From: Halalkaliarchaeum desulfuricum
Lineage (GTDB): Archaea > Halobacteriota > Halobacteria > Halobacteriales > Haloferacaceae
NCBI RefSeq assembly: GCF_002952775.1
Contig: NZ_CP025066.1
Span: 3,162,001 to 3,226,000 of the forward strand
Length of the DNA stretch: 64,000 nucleotides
Direction: 5' to 3'
Positions 42,668 to 51,340 of the stretch are shown piece by piece. The translations under genes were made by a program, and so were the position numbers. Every line of letters begins with the position of its first letter. The stretch's first letter is position 1. The notes beneath the pieces were generated by a model, which saw nothing but the letters and a program-made list of their open reading frames with translations, ran no database searches and was not told the DNA's origin.

Positions 42668-43096
42668 TCAATCCGCGATCTCGCCGGCGTCGAGACACGA
42701 ACACGCGTCGGTCTCGGGATCGAAACAGTCCGGACACTCGGGATTGCGATCGATGATGGTGTCGATCCGTTCGGCGACTGTCTCGTCGATCACCGACTCC
42801 ATCTCTCGGGCCTCGAACTGGAACTCCTCGACGCCGAGGACGTTCGCCAGGAACCGCTCGATGATGCAGTACGTCTGCAGGGCGTCCCGGGCGCGGCCGA
42901 TGCCCTCGTCGGTGAGGTGCACGCCCTTGTACTTCTCGTGTTCCGCGAACCCGCGCTCTTCGAGTTTGCCGATCATCTCGTTCGCGCTGGCGGGGCTCAC
43001 CGACAGCCGTTCGGCGATCTCCCCCGTCGAGGCGGGTCCGTCCGCCCCTGATTGAATGAGATAGATCGCCTTGAGATACTGGTCTGCCGTGTTCAT
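42668..43096 (-). CDS. DtxR/MntR-family metal-dependent regulator
   Basis: A 142-residue regulator: N-terminal winged helix (DQYLKAIYLIQSGADGPASTGEIAERLSVSPASANEMIGKLEERG), then the metal-binding and dimerisation region with ERFLANVLGVEEFQFEAREMESVID; the metal ligands include Glu and His/Cys residues. The C-terminus has CPDCFDPETDACSC, an extra cysteine cluster. It probably represses metal-uptake or iron-storage genes when metal is bound. It overlaps the upstream ferritin-like gene by ATGA. Confidence 0.9.
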   Translation of the reverse strand: MNTADQYLKAIYLIQSGADGPASTGEIAERLSVSPASANEMIGKLEERGFAEHEKYKGVHLTDEGIGRARDALQTYCIIERFLANVLGVEEFQFEAREMESVIDETVAERIDTIIDRNPECPDCFDPETDACSCLDAGEIAD

Positions 43097-43599
43097 GCCT
43101 CCAGACTCCCCCCGCTTCCGGATCGCTCCATCAGTTCTGTCACTTCCTCGACGCCCTCGGCCTCCTCCGCCTGGATCTCCCGCAGCGTCTCGAGCAGCGT
43201 CTCCCGATCCACTGAAAAGTGCGCGTCGCTGTCCTCGATGGCTGCGATGAGATCGTCGTAGAACTTGTAGGCGGTCTCCTCGTTGCACAGTTGGTCGTAC
43301 AGGACGCCGTCGAAGTCCTCCGGTTTCGTCTTTCCGTACTGCGCTTCCACCAGCGATTCGACCTCCTCGAACGGAACGCTCTCGACGCCGAGCTGCTCGA
43401 CGAGTTCCTCGAGGCGATCCCGGTGTTCGGCCGACTCTTCGGCGGCGTCCTCCAGGAGAGCTTCCACCTCCTCGTCAAGTTCGGCGTCGAGGCTTCGGTA
43501 GTGGTGGTACGCCCGGGCCTCGACGACCTCCTCCAGCACGATCCCCAACTGGAGCAGGCGTGCGAGCTGACGGTCGGAGCTGACCGCTCCGACGCTCAT
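43093..43599 (-). CDS. Ferritin-like/rubrerythrin-type helical protein
   Basis: A 168-residue four-helix protein: LGIVLEEVVEARAYHHYRSL, with E and H residues at ferritin-like positions (about 22-34), AEESAEHRDRLEELVEQLG (ExxH, residues about 54-60), then LCNEETAYKFYDDLIAAIE. The di-iron ligand set of rubrerythrins is partly visible; no rubredoxin domain follows. It sits in an operon with the DtxR-type regulator, so an iron-storage or peroxide role under metal control is likely. Confidence 0.8.
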   Translation of the reverse strand: MSVGAVSSDRQLARLLQLGIVLEEVVEARAYHHYRSLDAELDEEVEALLEDAAEESAEHRDRLEELVEQLGVESVPFEEVESLVEAQYGKTKPEDFDGVLYDQLCNEETAYKFYDDLIAAIEDSDAHFSVDRETLLETLREIQAEEAEGVEEVTELMERSGSGGSLEA

Positions 43600-43680
43600 G
43601 GTCTCCCCCCACTGGACGACGTTTTCATGCCCGCAACTCCGAGCGTCGAGAACTTACGGCTTTCCCTGTTTCTCGGGAGG

Positions 43681-44199
43681 CTACAGCGTTCGGGTGTATA
43701 TCACAGTCGGATATTCGGTGTCGCCGATCTCGTGGGTGGTGGCGCCGGTCCGTTCGAATCTCCGTGATTTATAAAAGCCTCGGGCCTGCTCGTTGTCCGC
43801 CAGCACTTCGAGTCGCACTGCCTGCACCCAATTCGGCAGCCGCGACAGTCCCTCCACGAGAAGCATCGTCCCGATGCCGTCTCCCCAGTCGTCCGGGTGA
43901 ACGTAGATCGCTCGCAGGCCGGCCTCCTCCGGTCCGACGAACGCCTTTATCGACTCGTCATCCCACCGAAAGTCCGCGAATCCGCGAACCGATCCCCCCT
44001 CGACGGCGACCAGCACGACACCCTCTTCGGGGAGCCCCTGGAACAGCCGGTCGACGTCATCTTCGGAGGGGTTCGGATGCTGATAGCTCTCCAGGACCTC
44101 CTCGGGTAGCAGATCCGCGTACGCTTCCCGCCAGGACAGGGCGTTGACCCGGAGCAGGCCTCTCGCATCGTCCCGGCCCGAGAGGGATCGGACGATCAT
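43681..44199 (-). CDS. GNAT-family N-acetyltransferase
   Basis: A 172-residue GNAT acyltransferase: VNALSWREAYADLLPEEVLE opens the fold, LRAIYVHPDDWGDGIGTMLLVEGL is motif A with the acetyl-CoA-binding Q/RxxGxG/A-type loop (WGDGIG), and RLEVLADNEQARGFYKSRRFE is motif B. The substrate (protein N-terminus, antibiotic or small amine) is unknown. Confidence 0.9.
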   Translation of the reverse strand: MIVRSLSGRDDARGLLRVNALSWREAYADLLPEEVLESYQHPNPSEDDVDRLFQGLPEEGVVLVAVEGGSVRGFADFRWDDESIKAFVGPEEAGLRAIYVHPDDWGDGIGTMLLVEGLSRLPNWVQAVRLEVLADNEQARGFYKSRRFERTGATTHEIGDTEYPTVIYTRTL

Positions 44200-44364
44200 G
44201 GACTCTCTGACCTCGGCTCGACAGCGAATTCCTCCGCGATCGTAATTAAGCGTTCGGGGGTGATCGCCGCCATCCCCTCTTCAACTCTTCCTCACCCCTG
44301 ATATACCGTTGAACGGTCTCAGCGAGGCAGAAAAGATTTTACAGTGCAACCCAACCAGGGACGT

Positions 44365-44577
44365 ATGCCCTCCAGCATACTGTTACAGTCAGGCGCAGCC
44401 GGAGCAATGGTGTTTTTCCTCCTGATACTCGCCGTGACGATCGCGATTATCTGGTGGACCTACACCGACGCCCAGAAGAACAGTACCCACCCGGCGTTCC
44501 TCTGGGCGATCGTGGTGTTCCTCGCCCCGATTTTGGGGCTGGTACTGTACCTCATTCTGGGTCGCGACCGGCTGTGA
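44365..44577 (+). CDS. PLDc_N-like small membrane protein
   Basis: A 70-residue protein with two transmembrane helices (about residues 13-33 and 46-65) separated by WWTYTDAQKNSTHPAFLW, the pattern of the phospholipase D-nuclease N-terminal (PLDc_N) domain, and ending in LGRDRL. Stand-alone PLDc_N proteins are common and of unknown function. The ATG is supported by a TTTTACA box about 27 nt upstream. Confidence 0.78.
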   Translation: MPSSILLQSGAAGAMVFFLLILAVTIAIIWWTYTDAQKNSTHPAFLWAIVVFLAPILGLVLYLILGRDRL

Positions 44578-44690
44578 CGCCTCGTCGCCGACCAGGGGAC
44601 GAACCGAATCCCGACCAGGGGACGAACCGACTCCCGACGATTGGGTCGGTCCTGCAGAAACGTAATAGGGCTGCAGTTCGACGATATCCT

Positions 44691-46364
44691 ATGGGACGGG
44701 TTCTCACCCTCGCGGTGGCCCTGCTGATGGTGACGGCGATGTTCGCACCCGTAGCTGCCGCCGCCCCTCCAGGGACTGTCGACGATGTCGCGACAGCATC
44801 GTCGACGAACGATCACGTGGAGGCGTCGGGTGCGCCCGTGTCGACCTTCGATACCGATGACGCCGACAACGAAACCGACGAAGACGAGTTCGGCGACGAA
44901 CCGATCGGGAAGGTCAACGGCTACTGGTACAACGACTCCATCGACATCGATCAGGCCGACGGCCTCACCGACGAGGAGCTCGAGGCGTACGTCTACCGCA
45001 AGATGGCCCGGGTCGAGCAGATCCGCGACCAGAAGTTCCGCGCTGACGTTCCCGTCGACGTGATGACCCGCGAAGAGTTCCGCGAGATGCGGGAGGACCG
45101 CGAGAGCGACGAGGAGTTCAACCGCTGGAACGACCAGGTGTGGAAGGGCCTGTTCATCGTGGGCGAAGACGAGTCTTCCGAAGAGGAGATTGACACCGTC
45201 TTCTCCGGTGCAGTCGCCGGTTTCTATTCCCCTGCGGAGGATCGGGTCGTCATCGTGACTGACGACGGTGACAACCCGGTGATCGACAACTCCACGCTGC
45301 TTCACGAACTCGGCCACGCGATGCAGGATCAGTACCACAACCTCTCCGATCCGACGTACCGCGGCGCCACCCAGGACGCCGATCTCGCGATCGACGGCAT
45401 CGTCGAGGGTGAAGTCGTCTACATGGAACACGTCTACGAAGAGCGCTGTGAGTCCGGCGAATGGGAGTGTGTCGAGACGCCCCCCACTGACAGAACTGAC
45501 GACGACGGACCGGATCCGAACCTGGGGATCTTCCTGACGGTGTTCCAGCCGTATTCGGACGGGCCTGGATACGCTGCCGACATCGTCGAGGAGGACGGCT
45601 GGGAGGGAATCACCGAACGCATGGAGGAGCCGCCGAAGTCGACGACCCAGGTGATCCACCGCACCGACCGCGAACCGACCCCGATCGACTACGAACACAC
45701 CGCAGAAAGTGGGTGGGAACACTACCCCGACCAGGGTGTCGAGGGGGCCGACACGGTCGGTGAGGCGTCGATCTACGCGATGTTCTGGTATCAGGCGCGG
45801 TTTTACGAGGCCGACACGATCGACTGGCGGGAGTTCACGCAGGCCGACCACCCCCACGAGACGTACAACTACGTCTCGGAGCCCTCCTCCGGATGGGCGA
45901 ACGACGAACTGTACCCGTACAGGCGCGGCGACGACCAGGACGGCTACGTCTGGGTGACCGAGTGGGAGACCGCAACCGACGCCCAGCAGTTCAGTGACGC
46001 CTACGGCGCGATGCTCGAGGCCCACGACGTCCGGACCGACGACGGTTACCACGTGGTCGACGACGGGCCGTTCCGCGGGGCGTACCTCGTCTCGACCGAG
46101 GACACCCGAGTGACGATCGTCCACGGACCCACGACCGGTGCCGTCTCGGACATCAGACCCGATCTCGCAGCGGAGATCCGCGATGACGCGACGACCGAGC
46201 CGGACGACCCGGGCGAGATCGAGACACCGACCGAGCCCGACGCCCCCGACGCCCCCGACGATGACGGGTCGATCGACCTCGAGACGCCCGGGTTCGGCGC
46301 CGGAATCGCCGTCGCCGCCCTGCTCGCGACGATCGCGCTGCTGCGTGTCGGCCGGCGCCGGTAG
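44691..46364 (+). CDS. Hvo_1808-type surface protein with HExxH motif and PGF-type anchor
   Basis: A 557-residue exported protein: signal peptide (residues 1-24), acidic linker, then a conserved domain with the gluzincin-like motif LLHELGHAMQDQYHNL (about residues 203-218), and a late Glu-rich acidic tail followed by LETPGFGAGIAVAALLATI and RVGRRR. That tail, PGF before a hydrophobic helix and basic end, is the PGF-CTERM archaeosortase sorting signal, so it is attached to the surface. It could be a cell-surface metalloprotease. A TATA-like box TAATAGGG lies about 28 nt upstream. Confidence 0.88.
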   Translation: MGRVLTLAVALLMVTAMFAPVAAAAPPGTVDDVATASSTNDHVEASGAPVSTFDTDDADNETDEDEFGDEPIGKVNGYWYNDSIDIDQADGLTDEELEAYVYRKMARVEQIRDQKFRADVPVDVMTREEFREMREDRESDEEFNRWNDQVWKGLFIVGEDESSEEEIDTVFSGAVAGFYSPAEDRVVIVTDDGDNPVIDNSTLLHELGHAMQDQYHNLSDPTYRGATQDADLAIDGIVEGEVVYMEHVYEERCESGEWECVETPPTDRTDDDGPDPNLGIFLTVFQPYSDGPGYAADIVEEDGWEGITERMEEPPKSTTQVIHRTDREPTPIDYEHTAESGWEHYPDQGVEGADTVGEASIYAMFWYQARFYEADTIDWREFTQADHPHETYNYVSEPSSGWANDELYPYRRGDDQDGYVWVTEWETATDAQQFSDAYGAMLEAHDVRTDDGYHVVDDGPFRGAYLVSTEDTRVTIVHGPTTGAVSDIRPDLAAEIRDDATTEPDDPGEIETPTEPDAPDAPDDDGSIDLETPGFGAGIAVAALLATIALLRVGRRR

Positions 46365-46442
46365 CCCGGGAGGAACAGCCGCCGCGGCCCGGCCGTGACC
46401 CGCGGCCGGATGGTTTTTTGTTCCCGCCGGAAAAGTCCAGGC

Positions 46443-47603
46443 ATGGATTTCGACATCGTCTCCCCGTCCGCGATCCACGAGGGACGGGCGACGGACGCGT
46501 ACTTCGAACGAACGGCGGCCGCACTCGACCACGCCGGGCGGAACCCGACCGTCACCGCCGAAGTCACCGCCGACCAGTTTCCCTCGGGCGAGTTCGAGCT
46601 GTTCGCCGGCCTGAAGGACGCGACGGCGCTTCTGGAGGGACGCGACGTCGACGTCGATGCGATCCCCGAGGGACGGCTGTTCGACGGCGGGCCCGTCCTG
46701 CGGATCGAGGGTCCGTACCTGGAGTTCGCGGAGCTGGAGACGTCGCTTCTGGGCTTTCTCTCCCACGCCTCCGGCGTCGCGACCGCCGCGCTGGACTGCC
46801 GCGTCGCCGCCCCCGACACGACGGTGCTCTCCTTTGGCGCCCGCCACGTTCACCCCTCGATCGCGGCGATGATCGAGCGGTCGGCGCTGGTTGGCGGACT
46901 CGACGGCATCTCCCACGTCGCCGCCGGGGAGGTGATCGGCCGGGAGGCAAGCGGAACGATGCCACACGCGCTGGTGATTTGTTTCGGGGAGGGCAACCAG
47001 GAGGACGCCTGGCGGGCGTTCGACGAGGCGGTGCCGGAGTCGGTTCCCCGGATCGCCCTGTGTGACACCTACACCGACGAGGTCGACGAGAGTCTCCGCG
47101 CCGTGGAGGCGCTGGGCGACCGACTGGCCGGCGTTCGCCTCGACACCACCGGCTCGCGACGGGGAGACTTCAAACACATCGTCCGGGAGGTGCAGTGGGA
47201 GCTTTCCGCCCGCGGTCACGAGGACATCGAGATGTTCCTCAGCGGCGGGCTCGGCCCGGACGCCCTCCGGGGGCTTCGGGATGTCGCCGACGGGTTCGGC
47301 GTCGGCGGGTACGTGTCGAACGCGGATCCGGTCGACTTCGCACTCGACATCGTCGAAGTGGAGGGCGAGCCCGCGGCCAAACGGGGGAAACTCTCCGGAG
47401 CGAAACAGGCCTACAGGACCGACGACGGCGGCCACCACGTCGGACTCGCGTCGCGGGACGCCCCCGTTGACGCGGAACCGCTCCTCGAACCGGTGATCAG
47501 GGACGGAGACGTCGTCGCCGACGAGGAACTGTTCGATCTCGATGCCGCCGCACAGCGGGCCCGGTCGGACGCACGGAGCGTCGGCTACGGTGACCAGGAG
47601 TAG
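46443..47603 (+). CDS. Nicotinate phosphoribosyltransferase
   Basis: A 386-residue type II phosphoribosyltransferase, forming nicotinate mononucleotide from PRPP and nicotinate in the Preiss-Handler NAD pathway. Motifs include FGARHVHPSIAAMIERSALVGGLDG, EVIGREASGTMPHAL, LDTTGSRRGDF (substrate site) and EMFLSGGLGPDALRGL (PRPP site). It could instead be a related quinolinate-type enzyme, but the length and motifs favour NAPRTase. ATG 46443 has a T-rich TTTTTTG box about 27 nt upstream. Confidence 0.9.
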   Translation: MDFDIVSPSAIHEGRATDAYFERTAAALDHAGRNPTVTAEVTADQFPSGEFELFAGLKDATALLEGRDVDVDAIPEGRLFDGGPVLRIEGPYLEFAELETSLLGFLSHASGVATAALDCRVAAPDTTVLSFGARHVHPSIAAMIERSALVGGLDGISHVAAGEVIGREASGTMPHALVICFGEGNQEDAWRAFDEAVPESVPRIALCDTYTDEVDESLRAVEALGDRLAGVRLDTTGSRRGDFKHIVREVQWELSARGHEDIEMFLSGGLGPDALRGLRDVADGFGVGGYVSNADPVDFALDIVEVEGEPAAKRGKLSGAKQAYRTDDGGHHVGLASRDAPVDAEPLLEPVIRDGDVVADEELFDLDAAAQRARSDARSVGYGDQE

Positions 47604-47624
47604 CAGTATCGAGGAGAGGAGTAC

Positions 47625-49508
47625 TCACTCCACCGTCCGTCCGAGTCGCTCGGCTGCGCCGAAATGTTCGGGGTCGACCGGCGGATCCGTCCACGGGTCG
47701 TCCAGCGGCGTCGCCTCGTCGACGACGTCGAGGAGATCCAGTCGCTCCAGGCAGGCGCGAGTGGGACGGCCGTTCTTACCCCACTCCCGCATCGCGTAGT
47801 ACGCCTCGAGCATCCGGTCGAACTCCCCGGGGTCGATCGACTCTCCGGCGGCGGGACCGTCGTCGATGGGCGAGGTGAGCACAGTCGGGAGTTCGTCGTC
47901 CTCCCGGTCGAACCCCTCCCGGACGTTGAACAGCCGAACGAGCGTCCAGACCCGTTCGCCGATCCCGGCGAGTTCCGCGGGCGTGTACTCCAGGCCGATC
48001 GCCTCGAGCCACTCGGCGCCGAGGTCGCCCCACATCGTCTCGCCGGCGAAGTCGTCGGCCACCAGGCTCCACAGCACGGACCGGACGTCCTGTGCCACTG
48101 CGACCGCACGGGCGCGGTCGGCCGTCCCCCACCGGTCGGCGGCGAACACTTCCGTTTCGATCGGACGGGCCCGGCGGTGACAGCCGCCCCGGTCGCTCGT
48201 GGCGTACGCGAGCGCCATCCCGGCTGCGCCCCGCGGATCGTAGGAGGGCAGCTCCATCGACTTCACGGTCGGGATGAGGTCGTCGCCGCCATACGCCTCC
48301 GCAGCTGTATCGACGCCATCACCCAGGAGCGCGGGGAGTTCGGGCGGCCAGGGCGGCGACGCTTCCTCGGAGCGCCCCGGCGCGTCTTCGGTCCCGTAAG
48401 CGATCGCTTCGATCAGCCGGCGGATCCCCTCCTCGTCGCCGAACACGAGGTCGACGTCAACGAGCCCCTTCTCGCCGGCACGGACCGCCCACGCGACGGC
48501 GTTTCCCGCGGAGATCACGTCGACGCCGAGCCGGTCACAGACACCCCCCAGGGCCGCGACGGCGTCGAACTCGTCGATCCCGAGGCCGGCCCCCAGCGTC
48601 ATCGGCGTCGCCCCTCGGGGGACCGTCTCGCCCTCCTCGGTATCGATCCGGAACCCGCCGGGGACGGCGTCGTCGGGTCGTTCCCTGCCGGTCGATCGCT
48701 CGCGTGCCCGTTCGATCCCGATCTCGTCGGCACCGTCGAACCGGCTTCGTTTCCACCCCTCGGTGGGCAGCACGCCGACCTCATTCGCGAAGTCGATGCT
48801 CTCGAGGGTTTCGCCTGCGGCCTGCCAGCGGCCGACGTCGTGGTCCTCGTAGGCATCGGCGTACTTCTCGTGGAGCGTCTCGACGCTCGGCGGGAGCTCC
48901 GGCGGCCCATCGCGGGCGACGATCGCCTTCAGTCGCTTTGCGCCCATCACCGCCCCCGCGCCGCCGCGGCCGGCGTGGTGCTCGCCGCCGTCGGAGGCGA
49001 TCGTCGCGTACTCGACGCCCGATTCGCCGGCCGGGCCGACGCACGCAACCGCCGCGTCGGGGAACGCCGCGGCGGTCGTTGCCGCGTCCGCGCCCCAGGT
49101 CTCCGCCGGCGAAACCGTCGCCTCCCCGCCGGAGAGTTCGATCCGGACCGGCTCGTCGGCGGTGCCGACGACGATCAACCCGAGGGCGTCATCGAGCGAT
49201 CCCGAAAGCCGTGCTGCGAACTCGCCGCCGCTGTAGGAGTCGAGAAACGCGCCGGTGAGCGGAGATTTCGTCACGGCCGCATACCGCGATTCGCCCGGGA
49301 GATATCCCGACAGCGGACCGACGAAGAAGCCGAGGAGGTTCTCACAACCCCACGGATCCACACCCGCGGAAAGCTCCTCGTAGAGGTAGCGCGCGCCGAG
49401 CCCTTTGCCGCCGAGAAAGTCGCGTCGCCAGCGTTCCGGGACTGTCTCCCGTCGTACCGTTCCGGTCGTGAGATCGACCCGCAAAACTGCGTCCCGGGTG
49501 GAGGTCAT
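47625..49508 (-). CDS. Aldehyde:ferredoxin oxidoreductase-family protein lacking Fe-S cysteines
   Basis: A 627-residue AOR-fold protein. The N-terminal domain (VLRVDLTTGTVRRETVPERWRR, FLGGKGLGARYLYEEL, GFFVGPLSG, SYSGGEFAARL, AVMGAKRLKAIVA) matches the tungstopterin-binding domain. The rest (LGAGLGIDEFDAVAALGGVCDRLGVDVISAGNAVAWA, YATSDRGGCHRRARP) matches domains 2-3. But the CX2CX3C cluster motif is replaced by RERPDDAVPGGFR, and the last cluster Cys (usual DSLGxC) is replaced by QDVRSVLWSL. It may bind the pterin yet cannot carry the usual 4Fe-4S. Confidence 0.85.
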   Translation of the reverse strand: MTSTRDAVLRVDLTTGTVRRETVPERWRRDFLGGKGLGARYLYEELSAGVDPWGCENLLGFFVGPLSGYLPGESRYAAVTKSPLTGAFLDSYSGGEFAARLSGSLDDALGLIVVGTADEPVRIELSGGEATVSPAETWGADAATTAAAFPDAAVACVGPAGESGVEYATIASDGGEHHAGRGGAGAVMGAKRLKAIVARDGPPELPPSVETLHEKYADAYEDHDVGRWQAAGETLESIDFANEVGVLPTEGWKRSRFDGADEIGIERARERSTGRERPDDAVPGGFRIDTEEGETVPRGATPMTLGAGLGIDEFDAVAALGGVCDRLGVDVISAGNAVAWAVRAGEKGLVDVDLVFGDEEGIRRLIEAIAYGTEDAPGRSEEASPPWPPELPALLGDGVDTAAEAYGGDDLIPTVKSMELPSYDPRGAAGMALAYATSDRGGCHRRARPIETEVFAADRWGTADRARAVAVAQDVRSVLWSLVADDFAGETMWGDLGAEWLEAIGLEYTPAELAGIGERVWTLVRLFNVREGFDREDDELPTVLTSPIDDGPAAGESIDPGEFDRMLEAYYAMREWGKNGRPTRACLERLDLLDVVDEATPLDDPWTDPPVDPEHFGAAERLGRTVE

Positions 49509-49597
49509 TCACCTGAAAGTGGTCGATTACGCGGGTTAAACCTGTCGGGAAGCGAAAGAACTCGGTTCTCTGGATCCAACGCGTACCGGCAGCCAAA

Positions 49598-50587
49598 TCA
49601 GACCAGTCCGAGGAGACGCATCGCCGCGAAGAGCAGGTCGCCGTAGACGACGGCGACGACGAGGCCGACGAACATCGGGACGACGAACGGGAGTCCGGGC
49701 GAGACCCACACCCGGTCGCGTTCGATCAGCGTCTCGATCCCTTCCCGAAGCGATTCGGGCGTGGTTCCGTACGCCGGGCCGACCTCCTCGCGGAACCGCT
49801 GTGCCGCCCAGTCGTCGCCCGCCTCCGCGCCGGCGGAACGTCCGCCGTCAGTGACGGCCGGTCCGTCCGTCGACCGGGCGGAGACCGCGCCGTCGGTCGG
49901 GTCGTACGTCTCCCCGACGCTTTCCGGCTCCCGAAGCTCTTCGGGTCGGTCGACGAGTTCCTCGAAGGAGAGGCCGCGCCAGCGGAGATACATTCGAAGC
50001 GCATCGAGGTCCAGACCCCCCCTCGTGTAGCCGCTCCGGGTCTCGAACAGTCGGCCGTGGCGCGTGATCACCGACTCAACGGGAACCGGCCGGGCGAGAA
50101 ACATCACCGGGGAGATCCGTCCCGACAGAAGGTTTCCGAGCGCAAGCGCGATCGGATACGCCAGTCCGACCAGCACGGTGTTGGTGAGGATGGTGAGCGA
50201 GAAGACCCCGACGTTCGACATCACGACCGGGAGCGTCGGGAGCCACGCCACCGGGAGCCAGTAGGCCGGATACGTCGGATACACCACCGCAAGCGAGATC
50301 AGCGCCTTCGCGTCGGCACCGCCGAAACCGCCGATCCGCCAGAACAGATAGCCCAGCGGCGCGACGAAAAACAGGCTGATCGCGACCTGCACGAGGAACA
50401 GTCGATCGTTGACGCCCGCAAGCGGAAGCCGGGTCCACGACTCCCACGCGAGCGCGAGCAACCCCAGCGCGATCAGCGGCGGCCACAGCCGGTTCGGAAG
50501 GCGGCGGGTCCGGACGTCCCGGTAGGCCGCCCACGCGAACACGGGGACGACGACCAGTCGAAGCAGATCCGGCCCGGAGGCGATCAT
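49598..50587 (-). CDS. pibD: Prepilin/prearchaellin peptidase (A24 family, PibD/FlaK-like)
   Basis: A 329-residue integral membrane peptidase that removes the leader from type IV pilins and archaellins. The two catalytic aspartates are in AYRDVRTRRLPNRLW (about residue 22) and GGFGGADAKALISL (about residue 91). Six or more membrane helices are interrupted by a long acidic cytosolic insert (about residues 195-275), common in halophilic homologues. It supports pili and archaella encoded elsewhere. Confidence 0.9.
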   Translation of the reverse strand: MIASGPDLLRLVVVPVFAWAAYRDVRTRRLPNRLWPPLIALGLLALAWESWTRLPLAGVNDRLFLVQVAISLFFVAPLGYLFWRIGGFGGADAKALISLAVVYPTYPAYWLPVAWLPTLPVVMSNVGVFSLTILTNTVLVGLAYPIALALGNLLSGRISPVMFLARPVPVESVITRHGRLFETRSGYTRGGLDLDALRMYLRWRGLSFEELVDRPEELREPESVGETYDPTDGAVSARSTDGPAVTDGGRSAGAEAGDDWAAQRFREEVGPAYGTTPESLREGIETLIERDRVWVSPGLPFVVPMFVGLVVAVVYGDLLFAAMRLLGLV

Positions 50588-50653
50588 GTCGGTGAGCGTG
50601 TCTGCACGCCCCGTCTGTTAAAAACAGTCGGTTTGACCGTCCCCGAACGCGAG

Positions 50654-50878
50654 TCACCGACCAAACGTAACCCGTGTGGCCCACTCGTCGAGTCGGCGGC
50701 GGAGTCGAGAGAAGAACACTTCGTGACGGACGACCGAACGGAGTTCGTCCTCGTCGAGCTCGATCCTGGAGCCGTCGAACGGGTTCCTGCCACCCGTGTC
50801 CCCGTCCTCGGCGTCGGACGCGTCGACGACCGTCGAAACGCTGCATCGGCCGCACGCCTCGGTTCGTTTGCCTCCCAT
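50654..50878 (-). CDS. Small protein with an N-terminal CXXC
   Basis: A 74-residue protein starting MGGKRTEACGRCSVSTVVD, with a CXXC near residues 9-12, and a charged helical C-terminal half (RHEVFFSRLRRRLDEWATRV). The single CXXC suggests half a zinc site or a redox pair. Not recognised further. The ATG is preferred to an in-frame GTG three codons upstream. Confidence 0.6.
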   Translation of the reverse strand: MGGKRTEACGRCSVSTVVDASDAEDGDTGGRNPFDGSRIELDEDELRSVVRHEVFFSRLRRRLDEWATRVTFGR

Positions 50879-50971
50879 GTGTCTCACTCACACACTATTG
50901 GGAGGAAGGACGGTTAAACCTTGCCGGTGGCGACGAGAACTATTTAGCGCGGCGGCCGCACGTGTGTGTAC

Positions 50972-51340
50972 ATGGAATACCACGTCGTCGATCCCGACGT
51001 CGTCGATCCGGAACCCGATCGTCCGTCAGAAAAGCGATCGATAAGTGACGCGGCCGAACTCGACCAGGTCGGAGTCCACGTCTACGGGGTCGCCCCGGGG
51101 GAACAGGTGCCCTACGTGTACCACTATCACGACGAACAGGAGGAAATCCTGTACGTCCTCGAGGGAACCCTCTCGGTGGAGACGCCCGAGGAGACGTTCG
51201 AGGTCGAAGCGGGGCAAGCGTTCGTAGTCGAACCCGAGAGCCCTCACCGGGCGTACAACCCGGCCGGCGCCGATGCCCCTGTCCGCCTGCTTGCAGTTGG
51301 GGCCCCGGCAGTCGACGACGCCCACGAGTACGAACCATGA
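50972..51340 (+). CDS. Cupin-domain protein
   Basis: A 122-residue single cupin: motif 1 VPYVYHYHDEQEEILYVLEG (HxH and E ligands, about residues 47-66) and motif 2 FVVEPESPHRAYNP with the last metal His. It probably binds a divalent metal; enzymatic or binding role unknown. TATTTAGC lies about 27 nt upstream (leaderless). Its stop overlaps the following gene by ATGA. Confidence 0.9.
   Translation: MEYHVVDPDVVDPEPDRPSEKRSISDAAELDQVGVHVYGVAPGEQVPYVYHYHDEQEEILYVLEGTLSVETPEETFEVEAGQAFVVEPESPHRAYNPAGADAPVRLLAVGAPAVDDAHEYEP

Noticed and set aside
44460-47438. A 992-codon minus frame
   Set aside because: A shadow across two well-supported plus genes (the surface protein and nicotinate phosphoribosyltransferase).
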